NCBI GenBank assembly: GCA_023436145.1
Contig: JAEZKP010000095.1
Span: forward strand, 165,335-229,334
Source of the DNA: Fibrobacterota bacterium
GTDB taxonomy: Bacteria > Fibrobacterota > Chitinivibrionia > Chitinivibrionales > Chitinispirillaceae
Direction: 5' to 3'
Length of the DNA: 64,000 nucleotides
Position 1 is the stretch's first letter. Every line of letters starts with the position of its first letter. The notes below the pieces were generated by a model. The model made no database searches, had not been told where the DNA came from, and saw only the letters and a list, made by a program, of their open reading frames with translations. The position numbers and the translations under genes were made by a program. Below, piece after piece: positions 1 to 8,995 of this stretch.

Positions 1-1
1 T

Positions 2-469
2 AGCAAGATCGATGAATTTTCTGCTTTTCTGGATACCCTGGAGATCGCACCGTTTTGGCAATCTGCAGGGGAGTTGATTTCATATCAGTTCTGGCTGCAA
101 CAGTTTGGAAATTCTTCTGAAGCACTTGCAGTATGGGCAAGCATTGAATTTAATTTGTATCGTGGATCGTTTCACAAGATATCTCAATCACTTAGCGTTA
201 ATCGTATTGAGTTTCAGCAAAGGCAGAAGCTGGCTTTGTATGTCGCCAAATCCTACATAAAAAGAGGGCAGTATAATGAGGCTTTGGTACTTTTGAATAC
301 AGATCCGGTAACAGAAGTTACACCCGAATATCTTTATTGCAAGGCAGAAGCACTTTTTCATTGTGGAAAAGTTGACAGCGCCAGGGCTATTTTTAACAGA
401 ATAATGATGGAACACCCGGCAGACCTGTTTTCAGATAAAGCAAGAGCCTTTGTCAATTTGAGGTTTTAG
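2..469 (+). CDS. TPR-like repeat protein, C-terminal part
   Basis: The reading frame is open from the first bases of the window, so only the last ~155 residues are present and the start lies outside. The visible part is helical. It contains a tetratricopeptide-like pair (ALYVAKSYIKRGQYNEALVLL and a second unit around YLYCKAEALFHCGKVDSARAIF), with the Gly/Ala/Tyr spacing of TPRs. TPR proteins are scaffolds for protein-protein contacts, often in envelope assembly or secretion. The partner cannot be named. The next gene follows after 169 bp of AT-rich spacer containing degenerate gatttgag/atctgatatc repeats. Confidence 0.6.
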   Translation, partial: SKIDEFSAFLDTLEIAPFWQSAGELISYQFWLQQFGNSSEALAVWASIEFNLYRGSFHKISQSLSVNRIEFQQRQKLALYVAKSYIKRGQYNEALVLLNTDPVTEVTPEYLYCKAEALFHCGKVDSARAIFNRIMMEHPADLFSDKARAFVNLRF

Positions 470-638
470 AATAAGGAATTTAAGAATTTGAGGTTTTTGA
501 AATTTGAAATTGAGGATTTAAGGATTTAAAGATTGAGATCTCACATCCTGAATCTTTTATCTTTAAATCAAAAATCTGATATCTGATATCTAATATGATC
601 CAAGAGGTTTGTGTTAAATAATTTCAGAAAGAGCACTT

Positions 639-884
639 ATGAGTATCCGCTGGCTAAGGAATTTGATAATTGATGGAGAAAAAAGTACCATCGAAATTCA
701 GATTGGTAATAAACGGATTGGTGATAAATGTTATACCAGAATAAACGATGAAGTTGAGTGCTGGTTTGAGAACATTTATGATTCAAGAAATGATATCATT
801 GCTCAAGGTCTGGATATTCTCAAGAAAAGGTTAGAATCAAAAAATGTCACCTACCCTGACGGAAGGTTATATGACTGGCAATAA
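639..884 (+). CDS. Small hypothetical protein
   Basis: An 81-residue protein that I do not recognise. A GAAAGAG stretch lies about 8 bases before the ATG. Its end overlaps the start of the downstream GH57-type gene, which suggests translational coupling and a shared transcript. The composition is mixed and charged (MSIRWLRNLIIDGEKSTIEI at the N-terminus), with no signal peptide, membrane segment or cysteine cluster. It looks like a small beta/alpha protein. No function is proposed. Confidence 0.5.
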   Translation: MSIRWLRNLIIDGEKSTIEIQIGNKRIGDKCYTRINDEVECWFENIYDSRNDIIAQGLDILKKRLESKNVTYPDGRLYDWQ

Positions 885-3354
885 GCAATCCAGAAAAAGT
901 AAAAAATATGTGGTAATCCATGGCCATTTCTATCAGCCTCCCCGAGAAAATCCCTGGATAAATCTTATTGAGCGGCAGCCTTCCGCCGCTCCTCATCATG
1001 ACTGGAATGAGCGGATTTACGACCAGTGTTACAGGCCCAATGCCTATTCGAGGCTTCTGGATGGTAATGGGATGATCGTGGATATTTATAATAATTATCT
1101 CAATATGAGCTATAATTTTGGTCCCACACTTTTTTCATGGCTGGAAAAGCATCACCCTCTGACCGCCAAACGGATAATAAGTGATGACCAGGAGAGTTGT
1201 GCAAGACTTGAAGGACATGGAAATGCTATAGCTCAGGTTTTCAATCATATAATAATGCCTCTCTCCTCAAAGCGTGATCAGTTAACTCAGATTCGTTGGG
1301 CCAAGACTTTCTTTAAAAGTCGCTTTGGCAGAGAGCCTGAAGGGATTTGGCTGGGAGAGGCTGCTATAAACGCGGTTACTGTTCAATGTCTGATTGAAGA
1401 AAAGATAAAATTTGTGATACTTGCACCCAGCCAGGTCGAAAGTTTTCGATCCATGGAAGGTAATGGGCAGTGGATTTCTACCGCCCAACATGGAATTGAT
1501 ACCAGGATGACTTACCGGATCTATACAAATGAGCGAAACCCCAAATCGTATCTGGATGCGTTCTTTTTTGATGATGGTTTATCCAGAGAGATCAGCTTCG
1601 GTCAGCTTCTCACAGATGCTCACATTCTGGGTAACCGCATAAGGTCCTGCTTTACCGAAAATTCTCAGAGTGACCAGCTGGTCACCATCGCTACTGATGG
1701 GGAGACCTTTGGCCATCATAAGCCGTTTGGAGACATGTGTCTTGCCTATTTTTTCAAAAACGTGGCAGCTGAACTGGATATAATTCCAGTGAATTTCGGT
1801 TTCTTTCTGGCGAAAAATCCTCCCCGTTACGAAGTAATACTGAAAAATGCAAACGGGGAGGGAACTGCCTGGAGCTGTGCACATGGAGTTGGACGCTGGG
1901 CAAGGGATTGCGGGTGCAAAACTGGTGGAGAAAGTTCCTGGAAACAGTTATGGCGTGCTCCATTACGCAATGCACTGGAAAAATTACAGAAAAAAATTGA
2001 TACCGAATTTGAGTTGACATTTGCCAGCTACAATGTAGACCCCTGGGTGATAAGGGATAAATATATTGCCTTTGAAAATTGCTCATGGAAAAGATTTAAA
2101 TGGTTTCTGGAGAGACAATGTGGGATCTGCTCCTCAGATAAAGAGCTGGTTCTAAGTTTTAAACGGGCTCTGGAAGCGCAGAAATATTCCCTCTTTTCAT
2201 TCACTTCCTGCGGATGGTTTTTCTCTGATATAAGCGGAATAGAAACGGTACAGAATTTGGCCTACGCCTGCAGGGCATTGCAACTGGGCATCCCTCAGTC
2301 AAAACGTAAACAGGTATTAGATGATTTCCTCAAGGATCTGGAAAGTGCAAAAAGCAATCTGCCCAACACAAATGGCCGTACTCTTATTGAGCAGCAAATT
2401 ATGCCTTTCTTTGAGCATGAAATGATTCTGGCTTTTACGGCATCTATACTTAAGTCTCTGGGAATACAAAAGTTACCTTCATTTGATATCTATGACTATT
2501 CTGTTAAACTGCAGCAGATCCTGACATCTCAGTCCGATTCGCCTGTATATAATGGGTATATGGTTCAGTTAGAAAATGAGAGTTCGGGTGAAACCGGCTC
2601 TTTTGCGGTACTGATTGCGTTGCGGAAGAATTCAGACATCACTGGCTGGGTTGTTCCAGGTAATGAATACAATCAAAACTTTTTAGAACAACCGGAAACC
2701 TGGATGGGACATAGCAGAACGAAGGTTTTCAGTCTGGTGGACATTTTCCAGACATCTCAGCAGGAGATAACCAGCCACTTTCTTCATAAGATCTCCAGAG
2801 ATACTAATCAGCGCTTTGGTATCTGGAGAAGAAAACACCTCAGAGAACTGGACATACTCTCCAGGCTCAACCAACCTCTTCCGTTGTATTGTACAGCGCC
2901 GCTTTCCTTCGTATTTCAGGATCAGTGGGACTGTACTATTAAAAAGATGGCTACTCCCGGATATGAGGATGAACTGTTTTCAGAACTGTTGGAAATGTAC
3001 AGAACGATGAATCGTTTTCAGATCAACATTGATCTGAGTCACGGTGCTATAGTGCTGGAAAAAATCCTTATAGATGAGCTTGAGACTCTTCAGGAGAACC
3101 TCTCTGTCCAGAAATGTGACCGTATCCGTTATTTGCTTAATCTTGTAGACCGGTTCAGTATTCCGGTATCCAAGCATAAACTGGAAGATATGTTTCATCC
3201 TCTGCTTAGTACCAAAGTGCAGGAGCTGTATGAAAAATTAAACATGGGCCATACTCATAAAAATGATGAGGATGAAACCAGGGATATGTTTCTTAAACTG
3301 ATCAATTTTGCAAGGAGAATGAATTTTAATACCGATAAATTTCATTTCAGCTGA
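871..3354 (+). CDS. Glycoside hydrolase family 57-like protein with DUF3536 region
   Basis: About 828 residues, cytoplasmic (no signal peptide). The N-terminal half has GH57-type motifs. HGHFYQPPREN (residues 17-27) matches region 1, EGIWLGEAA carries the candidate catalytic Glu, and ATDGETFGHHKPFGD matches the conserved Asp-containing region. The C-terminal half corresponds to the DUF3536 region usually fused to this domain. GH57 enzymes act on alpha-glucans (amylase, branching or 4-alpha-glucanotransferase activities). Which reaction applies here is not visible. I prefer the ATG at 871 because GGAAGG sits 4 bases upstream; an in-frame ATG at 844 would add nine residues. It overlaps the preceding small gene. 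Confidence 0.85.
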   Translation: MTGNKQSRKSKKYVVIHGHFYQPPRENPWINLIERQPSAAPHHDWNERIYDQCYRPNAYSRLLDGNGMIVDIYNNYLNMSYNFGPTLFSWLEKHHPLTAKRIISDDQESCARLEGHGNAIAQVFNHIIMPLSSKRDQLTQIRWAKTFFKSRFGREPEGIWLGEAAINAVTVQCLIEEKIKFVILAPSQVESFRSMEGNGQWISTAQHGIDTRMTYRIYTNERNPKSYLDAFFFDDGLSREISFGQLLTDAHILGNRIRSCFTENSQSDQLVTIATDGETFGHHKPFGDMCLAYFFKNVAAELDIIPVNFGFFLAKNPPRYEVILKNANGEGTAWSCAHGVGRWARDCGCKTGGESSWKQLWRAPLRNALEKLQKKIDTEFELTFASYNVDPWVIRDKYIAFENCSWKRFKWFLERQCGICSSDKELVLSFKRALEAQKYSLFSFTSCGWFFSDISGIETVQNLAYACRALQLGIPQSKRKQVLDDFLKDLESAKSNLPNTNGRTLIEQQIMPFFEHEMILAFTASILKSLGIQKLPSFDIYDYSVKLQQILTSQSDSPVYNGYMVQLENESSGETGSFAVLIALRKNSDITGWVVPGNEYNQNFLEQPETWMGHSRTKVFSLVDIFQTSQQEITSHFLHKISRDTNQRFGIWRRKHLRELDILSRLNQPLPLYCTAPLSFVFQDQWDCTIKKMATPGYEDELFSELLEMYRTMNRFQINIDLSHGAIVLEKILIDELETLQENLSVQKCDRIRYLLNLVDRFSIPVSKHKLEDMFHPLLSTKVQELYEKLNMGHTHKNDEDETRDMFLKLINFARRMNFNTDKFHFS

Positions 3355-3476
3355 GCCGTAGTTTTTAACGCAACGACAACTTTAATTTATTGGATTGCTT
3401 TCGTTGCCAACCTGAGATATATTTAGAGTATATTACTTGTCGCATGAAAATAAACACATACTTTGAGGTTTAATAA

Positions 3477-3737
3477 ATGACTGAGGGCTTACTGTTTTTT
3501 TATTTAATCCAGGTTTTTATTCTGCTTCTGGGGATCTCAGTGGGCCATAGTGTGCTCCTTTTAAAGCTCCGACATGAAGAGAACCGGAAAAAAGAACTGG
3601 AATTAGCGCTTTTGGAGAAGCGGGCTGATATTTTGCAGCAGGGTAAAAAGATTGCTCATGATCTGGAAGAAGTTCTTTATAAAGCTAAAGTTCAGCAGGA
3701 AATCGATGATATTATCAGGAAAAATGGTAATTCCTGA
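3477..3737 (+). CDS. Small membrane-anchored coiled-coil protein
   Basis: 86 residues. Residues 3-27 form one hydrophobic segment (LLFFYLIQVFILLLGISVG). It is followed by a long charged heptad-like helix (RHEENRKKELELALLEKRAD and on), so the protein is probably a bitopic inner-membrane protein with a cytoplasmic coiled coil. A GAGG about 8 bases before the ATG serves as ribosome binding site. This layout occurs in many unrelated small proteins (phage-shock or cell-division helpers, for example), and I see no family signature. Confidence 0.55.
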   Translation: MTEGLLFFYLIQVFILLLGISVGHSVLLLKLRHEENRKKELELALLEKRADILQQGKKIAHDLEEVLYKAKVQQEIDDIIRKNGNS

Positions 3738-3891
3738 TTTTGTAGATTTGCTTCAATCCCGACACACTCGTAAAACTCAAATTCGGCTTTTTAACCCTTT
3801 TGGTGCTGGTTAGGATTTTTAATTGCAATTTTCTGTTTATAAACCCGAACTCTCCGGAAAACAGGAATATTAAAAAAAAATAAAAAAAGTG

Positions 3892-3920
3892 TTGACATCA
3901 TTTTTAGAATTCATTATTAT
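3892..3920 (+). promoter_or_regulatory. Strong sigma70-type promoter
   Basis: TTGACA (3892-3897) and TATTAT (3915-3920) are separated by exactly 17 bases. The promoter stands 55 bases before the GTG of the small acidic gene and follows an A-rich run (3871-3888) that could act as an UP element. Confidence 0.75.
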
Positions 3921-3975
3921 TTGATCTGCATTTACAGTAACATACCGCCCTGGGAGCGGAAGGAGGTGATAGCCA

Positions 3976-4161
3976 GTGATACTCGATGAACAATTTGACG
4001 CTGATGAGATTCTGCGCGATGTAGACGAAAGGTATGTCGATGATGAATCTGACATTGAGGATGACATGCGAGAGCTGAATTTTGGCAACATTCATGATGA
4101 GAATGCTAATTTCAGTGACATGGCTAGCGATCTGGATAGTGCAGATGATCTCTGGGAATAA
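3976..4161 (+). CDS. Small, very acidic hypothetical protein
   Basis: 61 residues, starting at GTG. A nearly complete anti-16S match (GGAAGGAGGTGAT, 3958-3970) precedes it at ideal spacing and fixes the start. Roughly a third of the residues are Asp or Glu (DDESDIEDDMRELNF, DLDSADDLWE), with almost no basic residues, cysteines or hydrophobic segments. A consensus promoter and a rho-independent terminator bracket it, so it is probably a highly expressed single-gene unit. Such acidic miniproteins can mimic DNA or bind cations or basic proteins. That is inference only; the family is unknown to me. Confidence 0.6.
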   Translation: MILDEQFDADEILRDVDERYVDDESDIEDDMRELNFGNIHDENANFSDMASDLDSADDLWE

Positions 4162-4209
4162 TTAACAGAAGATGAGTTTGGCTGCCCATTTCCGGTTGCC
4201 TATTTCCAG

Positions 4210-4238
4210 GGCGGACAGCGTTGTTCGCCTTTTTATTT
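4210..4238 (+). terminator. Rho-independent terminator
   Basis: GGCGGACA and TGTTCGCC form an 8-bp stem (one G-T pair) with a GCGT loop, followed by TTTTTATTT. It ends the short acidic-protein transcript just before lpxH. Confidence 0.8.
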
Positions 4239-4260
4239 AAATCTCCGGACCCGATTTTCA

Positions 4261-5004
4261 ATGAGCAACCATACTGTTTATTTCATTTCTGATGCACATT
4301 TCGGAATCCCGGTCGAAGGCGGGGAAAATCGGGAAAAACATTTCAATGACTTTCTGCAGAAAGCTCCACAGGATCTTACCGATCTCTTCATCATCGGAGA
4401 TCTTTTTGACTTCTGGATAGAATACCGCTACGTTATCCGTTCCGATTACTTTCCGGTCCTCTTCACTCTGAAGAAACTGATCGATCGTGGTGTAAATGTC
4501 CATTATCTGGCAGGAAACCATGACTTTGCACTGGGTCCCTTTCTAAAGGAAAATATCGGTGTAAATATTTACCACAATTCGCTGGAAGTTCAGATCCAGG
4601 GAAAAAAAGTGTATCTGTTTCATGGTGACGGACTGATAAAAAGGGATGTCGGTTACAGGGTGCTCAAAAAGATCCTTCGCAACCCCTTCAACCAGCGACT
4701 TTATAAACTGATGCATCCGGACTGGGGGGTAACCATAGGTTCCTTTTTCTCCGGATCAAGTAGAAAATACCTCCGCAAATTTCTCTCCCAATCCATTATC
4801 CACGAATACAGAGAACACGCCAGGAAGTACCTGGAAGCCGGAAATGATCTGGTGGTATTCGCGCATACTCATCATGGAGAATTATGCCGGTTCGATTCCG
4901 GGATCTACCTTAATACCGGTTCCTGGCTGATTAATTATAATTATGCATCTATGATAGATGGTGAAGTTGCCCTGCATCAATACAACCCCAAAAAAGAATT
5001 TTAG
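4261..5004 (+). CDS. lpxH: UDP-2,3-diacylglucosamine diphosphatase (LpxH-type)
   Basis: 247 residues, the usual length. LpxH removes UMP from UDP-2,3-diacylglucosamine to give lipid X, the fourth step of lipid A synthesis, at the inner face of the cytoplasmic membrane. The calcineurin-like metal-binding motifs are all present in order: DAH (11-13), GDLFDFW (46-52), AGNHD, LFHGD and FAHTHH near the C-terminus. This implies an outer membrane with LPS. No good Shine-Dalgarno is visible before the ATG, but a terminator ends the upstream gene, so transcription must start nearby. An LpxH-like paralogue with another substrate cannot be excluded. Confidence 0.85.
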   Translation: MSNHTVYFISDAHFGIPVEGGENREKHFNDFLQKAPQDLTDLFIIGDLFDFWIEYRYVIRSDYFPVLFTLKKLIDRGVNVHYLAGNHDFALGPFLKENIGVNIYHNSLEVQIQGKKVYLFHGDGLIKRDVGYRVLKKILRNPFNQRLYKLMHPDWGVTIGSFFSGSSRKYLRKFLSQSIIHEYREHARKYLEAGNDLVVFAHTHHGELCRFDSGIYLNTGSWLINYNYASMIDGEVALHQYNPKKEF

Positions 5005-5067
5005 GTTTCAGGTTTTAGATTTGAGATTTAGGGATAGGCTTTATCTCCCTTATGTATATTGGTTTTT

Positions 5068-6024
5068 ATGAAAAGAAAACGGTTACAAGCTCCCCATGAT
5101 CGTTTTTTCAAGGCAATGTTCAGTAAAATAGCAGTAGTATCCAGTTTTGTGCATACTTACCTCTACTCAAACAGGAAGATAGATATTGATTTTATTACTT
5201 CTGTAATGATAAAAAACGACAATGTTGATGGGTTTCTGAATGAATTCCGCTCAGATATTGTTTACAGACTCTTTGAAAAAACAAAATCCCATTTCATATA
5301 TCTTCTCTTTGAGCACAAAAGCACTCCGGATAAGAGAACTGTAATTCAACTAAAACGTTACTTAAATACCCTTGAAAATGATATACCTGTATTTGAAAAA
5401 TATGAAGGCCCGATACTGATCGTGATTTATCATGGCAGGAGGAAATGGAACATTTCTCTGTCACTGGATCTGGATCAGGCGAATCCTATTTTTCATAAAC
5501 ATGTTTCAAGACTTGAATATCTCCTTTTTGATTTTTATCACACTCCTGATGACAGGATCATTGGATCCCCGCAGCTTCGCTTGACACTTATGGCGCTTAA
5601 ATATGTAAAGACCAGGTCAATAATAAAGAAGATTGACTCCATTCTCGTAATCTTAAAAGAGATGATAAATGAGGTGGATGTCGGGGAATATGTTGAAGAG
5701 CTATCACTTTATATCGATTCAGCTGCACCTTTAGATTTAAAAGAAAGTGTCTTGGAAAAGATTAAAACAGTTATTATCACCGGAGAGAATAAAATGTCTT
5801 CAATTAAGGAATATTTCAAAGAGGAAGGTCGCAAAGAAGGGATAGAACAAGGGATAAAACAGGGACTTAAACAAGGAATTGAACAAGGAATTGAACAAGG
5901 AATTGAACAAATAGCTGTTAATATGTTAAAAAATGGTGAATCTGAGGAAAAGGTCGCTTTCTATTCTGGCTTGTCCATGGAAAAAATTGCATCGCTTCGA
6001 ATGCTTTTAATGAAAAACAGATAA
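5068..6024 (+). CDS. Rpn family recombination-promoting nuclease / putative transposase
   Basis: About 318 residues. The N-terminus HDRFFKAMFSK and the block FIYLLFEHKSTPDKR (acidic and Lys residues of a PD-(D/E)XK nuclease core) are typical of the Rpn/PF04754 family. These are Mg-dependent DNA nucleases linked to RecA-independent recombination. The C-terminus has the usual low-complexity run of GIEQGIKQG-type repeats, encoded by near-identical 12-base units (5874-5909), and then a short helical tail. I choose the ATG at 5068 over an upstream TTG at 5059. Members are often multicopy in a genome and vary in repeat number. Confidence 0.85.
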   Translation: MKRKRLQAPHDRFFKAMFSKIAVVSSFVHTYLYSNRKIDIDFITSVMIKNDNVDGFLNEFRSDIVYRLFEKTKSHFIYLLFEHKSTPDKRTVIQLKRYLNTLENDIPVFEKYEGPILIVIYHGRRKWNISLSLDLDQANPIFHKHVSRLEYLLFDFYHTPDDRIIGSPQLRLTLMALKYVKTRSIIKKIDSILVILKEMINEVDVGEYVEELSLYIDSAAPLDLKESVLEKIKTVIITGENKMSSIKEYFKEEGRKEGIEQGIKQGLKQGIEQGIEQGIEQIAVNMLKNGESEEKVAFYSGLSMEKIASLRMLLMKNR

Positions 6025-6074
6025 ATACTGAATTCAAGATCGATTTGAGGTTTTAATTATGGAACCCGAGATTT

Positions 6075-6563
6075 CTAACCTGCTTTAAAATGAGGTTGCA
6101 ATGCATCATAAGTATCTTCGATTGCCTGGGAAATTACCTTGGTATTACCGATTACCGGCATGAAATTGCTGTCTCCATTCCAGCGTGGGACTATGTGCAT
6201 GTGAATATGCTGATCTATTCCAGCTCCACTTACCCTGCCCAGATTCATTCCAATATTAAACCCTTCGGGACAAAAACTCTTTGAAAGCACTTTTTTGCTC
6301 AGGCAGACAAGAGACCAGAGCTCAGATACGCTTTGCTGGTCTAATGAAAGAATATCTGAAGTATGCTGGTAGGGAACTACCATCAGGTGACCGTTATTGT
6401 AAGGGAAAAGGTTCATCATTACAAAGCAGCTGGTACCTCTATACAGGATAAGATTTTTGCGATCATCAGTTTCCGCTGGCTTATTACAAAAGATGCAGCC
6501 TTCATCTTTTTTGTCTACATTTTGTATGTACTGCATCCGCCAGGGTGCCCATAAACGATCCAT
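6075..6563 (-). CDS. HIT family nucleotide hydrolase/transferase
   Basis: 162 residues. It begins MDRLWAPWRMQYIQ and has the N-terminal EGCIFCNKP segment (Cys-x2-Cys) seen in bacterial HIT proteins of the Ap4A-phosphorylase-like branch. The histidine triad HIHMHIVPRW is intact near residue 115, so the nucleotidyl-His chemistry should be preserved. Likely substrates are dinucleoside polyphosphates or AMP derivatives. The start is supported by AGGGAGAG upstream. It is a stand-alone leftward gene. Confidence 0.88.
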   Translation of the reverse strand: MDRLWAPWRMQYIQNVDKKDEGCIFCNKPAETDDRKNLILYRGTSCFVMMNLFPYNNGHLMVVPYQHTSDILSLDQQSVSELWSLVCLSKKVLSKSFCPEGFNIGMNLGRVSGAGIDQHIHMHIVPRWNGDSNFMPVIGNTKVISQAIEDTYDALQPHFKAG

Positions 6564-6673
6564 AATGTGAACTCTCCCTCATGATTTTCTTAATGATTGC
6601 CTTTAAAACCTACAAAATACATTGCAGCATCCACTTTGTGGGCTGCAAATATTCACAGGGCACCATGAGGCAA

Positions 6674-7609
6674 TTAAAAGGAAAAACTTATTCCGGTGTT
6701 GAGAAGAAAGCCAAATCCGTCCAGATCGGTATGCTTGTCTACATTGTCAAATGGAATCATGAGTTTTCCATCAAGGTAAAACCCGATTGGTATTACCGGT
6801 AGCTTAACCATTGTCCCGGCAACGATATGGCAACCCCAGTGTGGAATCATCAGGCTGCTGGTGATCTTTTTCATAATCTTTTTGGTTAGCTGATCGTTCT
6901 GGAAAACATCTCCTGACAACATACTTAGCGGTTTAACCCCTTCAATCGCTTCACCAAGTGCTTCTTCTATGAGTTCTTTGCTCATAATGGGGGTCGCAAA
7001 ATGAAGGCTTGGACCTGCGCCAGCATAAATCTTTAGCACTTTTGCAGGAGCTTCGAACAGGTTTTTCCTTATGGTGAGATCAAAATGAAGCTTCATGAAC
7101 GGAGTGTTTTTCAACCCCAGAAATTCCATATCGAACTGCTTGAGTGTGAGCGGAAGTGTATCGTAGACTACATCGAAAAGACTGTCCGGGTGATGTGTAG
7201 TGTTGGGATTCACATTCTGGCGATAAGACATGGAAACTGGGTAGATAAGTGAACTCTTATATTCCCAGACTCCGAAATTAGTGGAAATCTCTATGGCATC
7301 CAACACTGGTATGACGTCGATAAAAAGTTTTGCACCTATATTGAAGGGCTTTTTGTCCCAGCTGTTCAGATCCATATAGATCGGCAAGCTGGAACCGCTT
7401 ATTTGGCTCAGTATTTCAGGTCTGGACCCGGAAATTGAGGTTGTGTCAATAAACAGATCCCCAAATGAAAGCTGTTTTCTGGTAACATCATCCATATCTA
7501 AAGAAAAATCGTTTCCCCAGTGAAATCCAAATCCAACAATGGCAAATGCCTGGATTGGAAGAATAATGAAAAGAGCAGTAACAGGCAGTAGTGTTCGCAA
7601 GATGGACAT
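6674..7609 (-). CDS. Exported, probable outer-membrane protein of unknown family
   Basis: 311 residues. A clear signal peptide (MSILRTLLPVTALFIILPIQ then AFA cleavage site) is followed by alternating polar/hydrophobic stretches. The C-terminus ends ...LLNTGISFSF, with a terminal Phe as in outer-membrane beta-barrels. A GGGAGAG ribosome binding site precedes the ATG. No enzyme motif or cysteine pattern is visible. The barrel assignment is inferred from the signal peptide and last residue; a periplasmic protein remains possible. Confidence 0.6.
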   Translation of the reverse strand: MSILRTLLPVTALFIILPIQAFAIVGFGFHWGNDFSLDMDDVTRKQLSFGDLFIDTTSISGSRPEILSQISGSSLPIYMDLNSWDKKPFNIGAKLFIDVIPVLDAIEISTNFGVWEYKSSLIYPVSMSYRQNVNPNTTHHPDSLFDVVYDTLPLTLKQFDMEFLGLKNTPFMKLHFDLTIRKNLFEAPAKVLKIYAGAGPSLHFATPIMSKELIEEALGEAIEGVKPLSMLSGDVFQNDQLTKKIMKKITSSLMIPHWGCHIVAGTMVKLPVIPIGFYLDGKLMIPFDNVDKHTDLDGFGFLLNTGISFSF

Positions 7610-7799
7610 AAGCTCTCCCGGGTGTAGGTCCTTTGATTGGTGGTTAAAACCAGGTTTTACCTGAAATGAACGGCTCTTGCGGTACGCGAGACCGGCTTCA
7701 TTTTTTTCAGGATATATTAATTATACAAAATCGTAACTGCAGTTATCTGCATTTTTTAATAATATTCCTGGAAACCGGTTAATTTTTAAAAAGAATGGG

Positions 7800-8007
7800 T
7801 GTTTTGAATCACGGGGCAACGTTGATTTTGAACATGCAATTGGCAGTTATTTGAATGTTATGGGAATGTCGGTGATGATGCAAATTGTATTATGTCAATT
7901 GGTGTTTTTTGAAAATGAAGAGATGTTTTGAATTACAGATCAACCTGGATTATGAACATGCAATTGATAATTGTTTGATTATAGTGGAAATATCGGTAAT
8001 GATGAAT
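7800..8007. repeat. Imperfect direct repeat, two copies
   Basis: A segment starting TGTTTTGAATCACGG (about 7800-7884) recurs as TGTTTTGAATTACAG (about 7924-8007). Both copies contain GAACATGCAATTG and end in the GGTAATGATGA / GGTGATGATGC block. The copies are offset by about 124 bases and diverged by scattered substitutions. Confidence 0.65.
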
Positions 8008-8050
8008 TTGCATATGTGAATATGGCGATTATTGTTGCAATTTTAAACGC

Positions 8051-8108
8051 GCAGGGAAGGAATCCCTGTGCTATAGGAAAGAAATCCTTTCAGGCTAGGG
8101 AAATAAGA
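8051..8108. repeat. Dispersed repeat with palindromic core, copy 1
   Basis: The palindrome GCAGGGAAGGAATCCCTG is followed about 20 bases later by CCTTTCAGGCTAGGGAA. The same arrangement recurs at 63915-63972 (CCTTTCAGGCTAAGGAA), so this is a chromosomal interspersed repeat outside the prophage. Confidence 0.7.
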
Positions 8109-8137
8109 AAGGAGAAGGAGTTTTATCCCTGTGCGAC

Positions 8138-8911
8138 CTAGCTTATTTCCACCTTTTGGCCTTTGGAAATTTCCATGATGGCGGCTCCGTTTCCACCCCG
8201 GACTGCGATTTCCATAAAACCGGTCGACCCCGGATAACACAATTTTTCCAGATGATTTACATCCTGGTATTGTGTCTTTACAGTAATTTTGTAATTGTCA
8301 TTTAATTTGCAGGTGAAACAGGGTTCCTTCAATGATTGAAGATGGGAAAACCAGATATTGGTCAGAGCATTGCCGAAGCTGTCGATGTAAATAATTTCGC
8401 CTGTGATTCTGTGTGCATCAATTTGTGGTTCGGGAAATGGTATCTCAATGATACCCGATATTTGGGGGCCCAGTTTCTCAGGTTCGATTCCTCTGGAGAC
8501 ATGAGCTGCGGCAGCTCCGAATGTGTCCCGTGCCTGGAAGGTGGAGCTCGGATGCATTCTGGTGTAGGCTTTGTTCTCTATGCACCATAACTGATGTTTC
8601 TCTTTATGGAGAACCCAGGAAAGTACTCCGTTATCAGGTCCTGTGAAAGTGTAGCTATTAGTGCGGGCGACAATCGACCTGCATTCTATTTCGGTTGAAA
8701 TACCTACAGCCACACAGAACACAGTACCCGCTGGAAAGCTGGTGTAAGAAGCCAGAAGGTTAAAAGCTGCGGCATGGATGTCACCCGGGGGGATCTGGTG
8801 ATTGATATCGATTATGGTGGACTCTGGGGCTATTGAGTAAAGGACACCTTTTAGTTCACCGACAAACCAGTCTTTGATTCCAAAATCGCTGATAAGAGCA
8901 ATAAGTGACAT
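8138..8911 (-). CDS. SAM hydrolase / SAM-dependent halogenase family protein (DUF62)
   Basis: 257 residues. The start LIALISDFGIKDWFVGELKG carries the conserved Asp-Phe-Gly-x-x-Asp motif of the DUF62 family. The C-terminal domain has the typical GEIIYIDSFGNALTN segment. Family members hydrolyse S-adenosylmethionine to adenosine and methionine with a bound water or hydroxide; a few use halide. Nothing here indicates halogenation, so hydrolysis is the default. The gene lies downstream of htpG on the same strand but is separated from it by a hairpin terminator. Confidence 0.85.
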   Translation of the reverse strand: MSLIALISDFGIKDWFVGELKGVLYSIAPESTIIDINHQIPPGDIHAAAFNLLASYTSFPAGTVFCVAVGISTEIECRSIVARTNSYTFTGPDNGVLSWVLHKEKHQLWCIENKAYTRMHPSSTFQARDTFGAAAAHVSRGIEPEKLGPQISGIIEIPFPEPQIDAHRITGEIIYIDSFGNALTNIWFSHLQSLKEPCFTCKLNDNYKITVKTQYQDVNHLEKLCYPGSTGFMEIAVRGGNGAAIMEISKGQKVEIS

Positions 8912-8960
8912 AAAATAAGCCTTTGCTCCGGGTTTACAATGTGCTGGGTTAATTGACAGA

Positions 8961-8990
8961 GAAAAGAAGGGGAGCCATTTCTGGCTCCGC
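8961..8990 (-). terminator. Rho-independent terminator after htpG
   Basis: Read leftward, GGAGCCA-GAAA-TGGCTCC forms a 7-bp stem with a GNRA tetraloop, followed by CCTTCTTTTC. It begins a few bases after the htpG stop. Confidence 0.7.
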
Positions 8991-8995
8991 CAGTT

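Larger units (their letters stand above)
7610..8137. other. 528-bp gene-free region with two repeat types
   Basis: No plausible gene is present. The segment holds an imperfect direct repeat (listed separately) and, next to the SAM-hydrolase gene end, a palindromic dispersed repeat also found at 63915. The left part is the promoter side of the outer-membrane-like gene. Confidence 0.6.
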
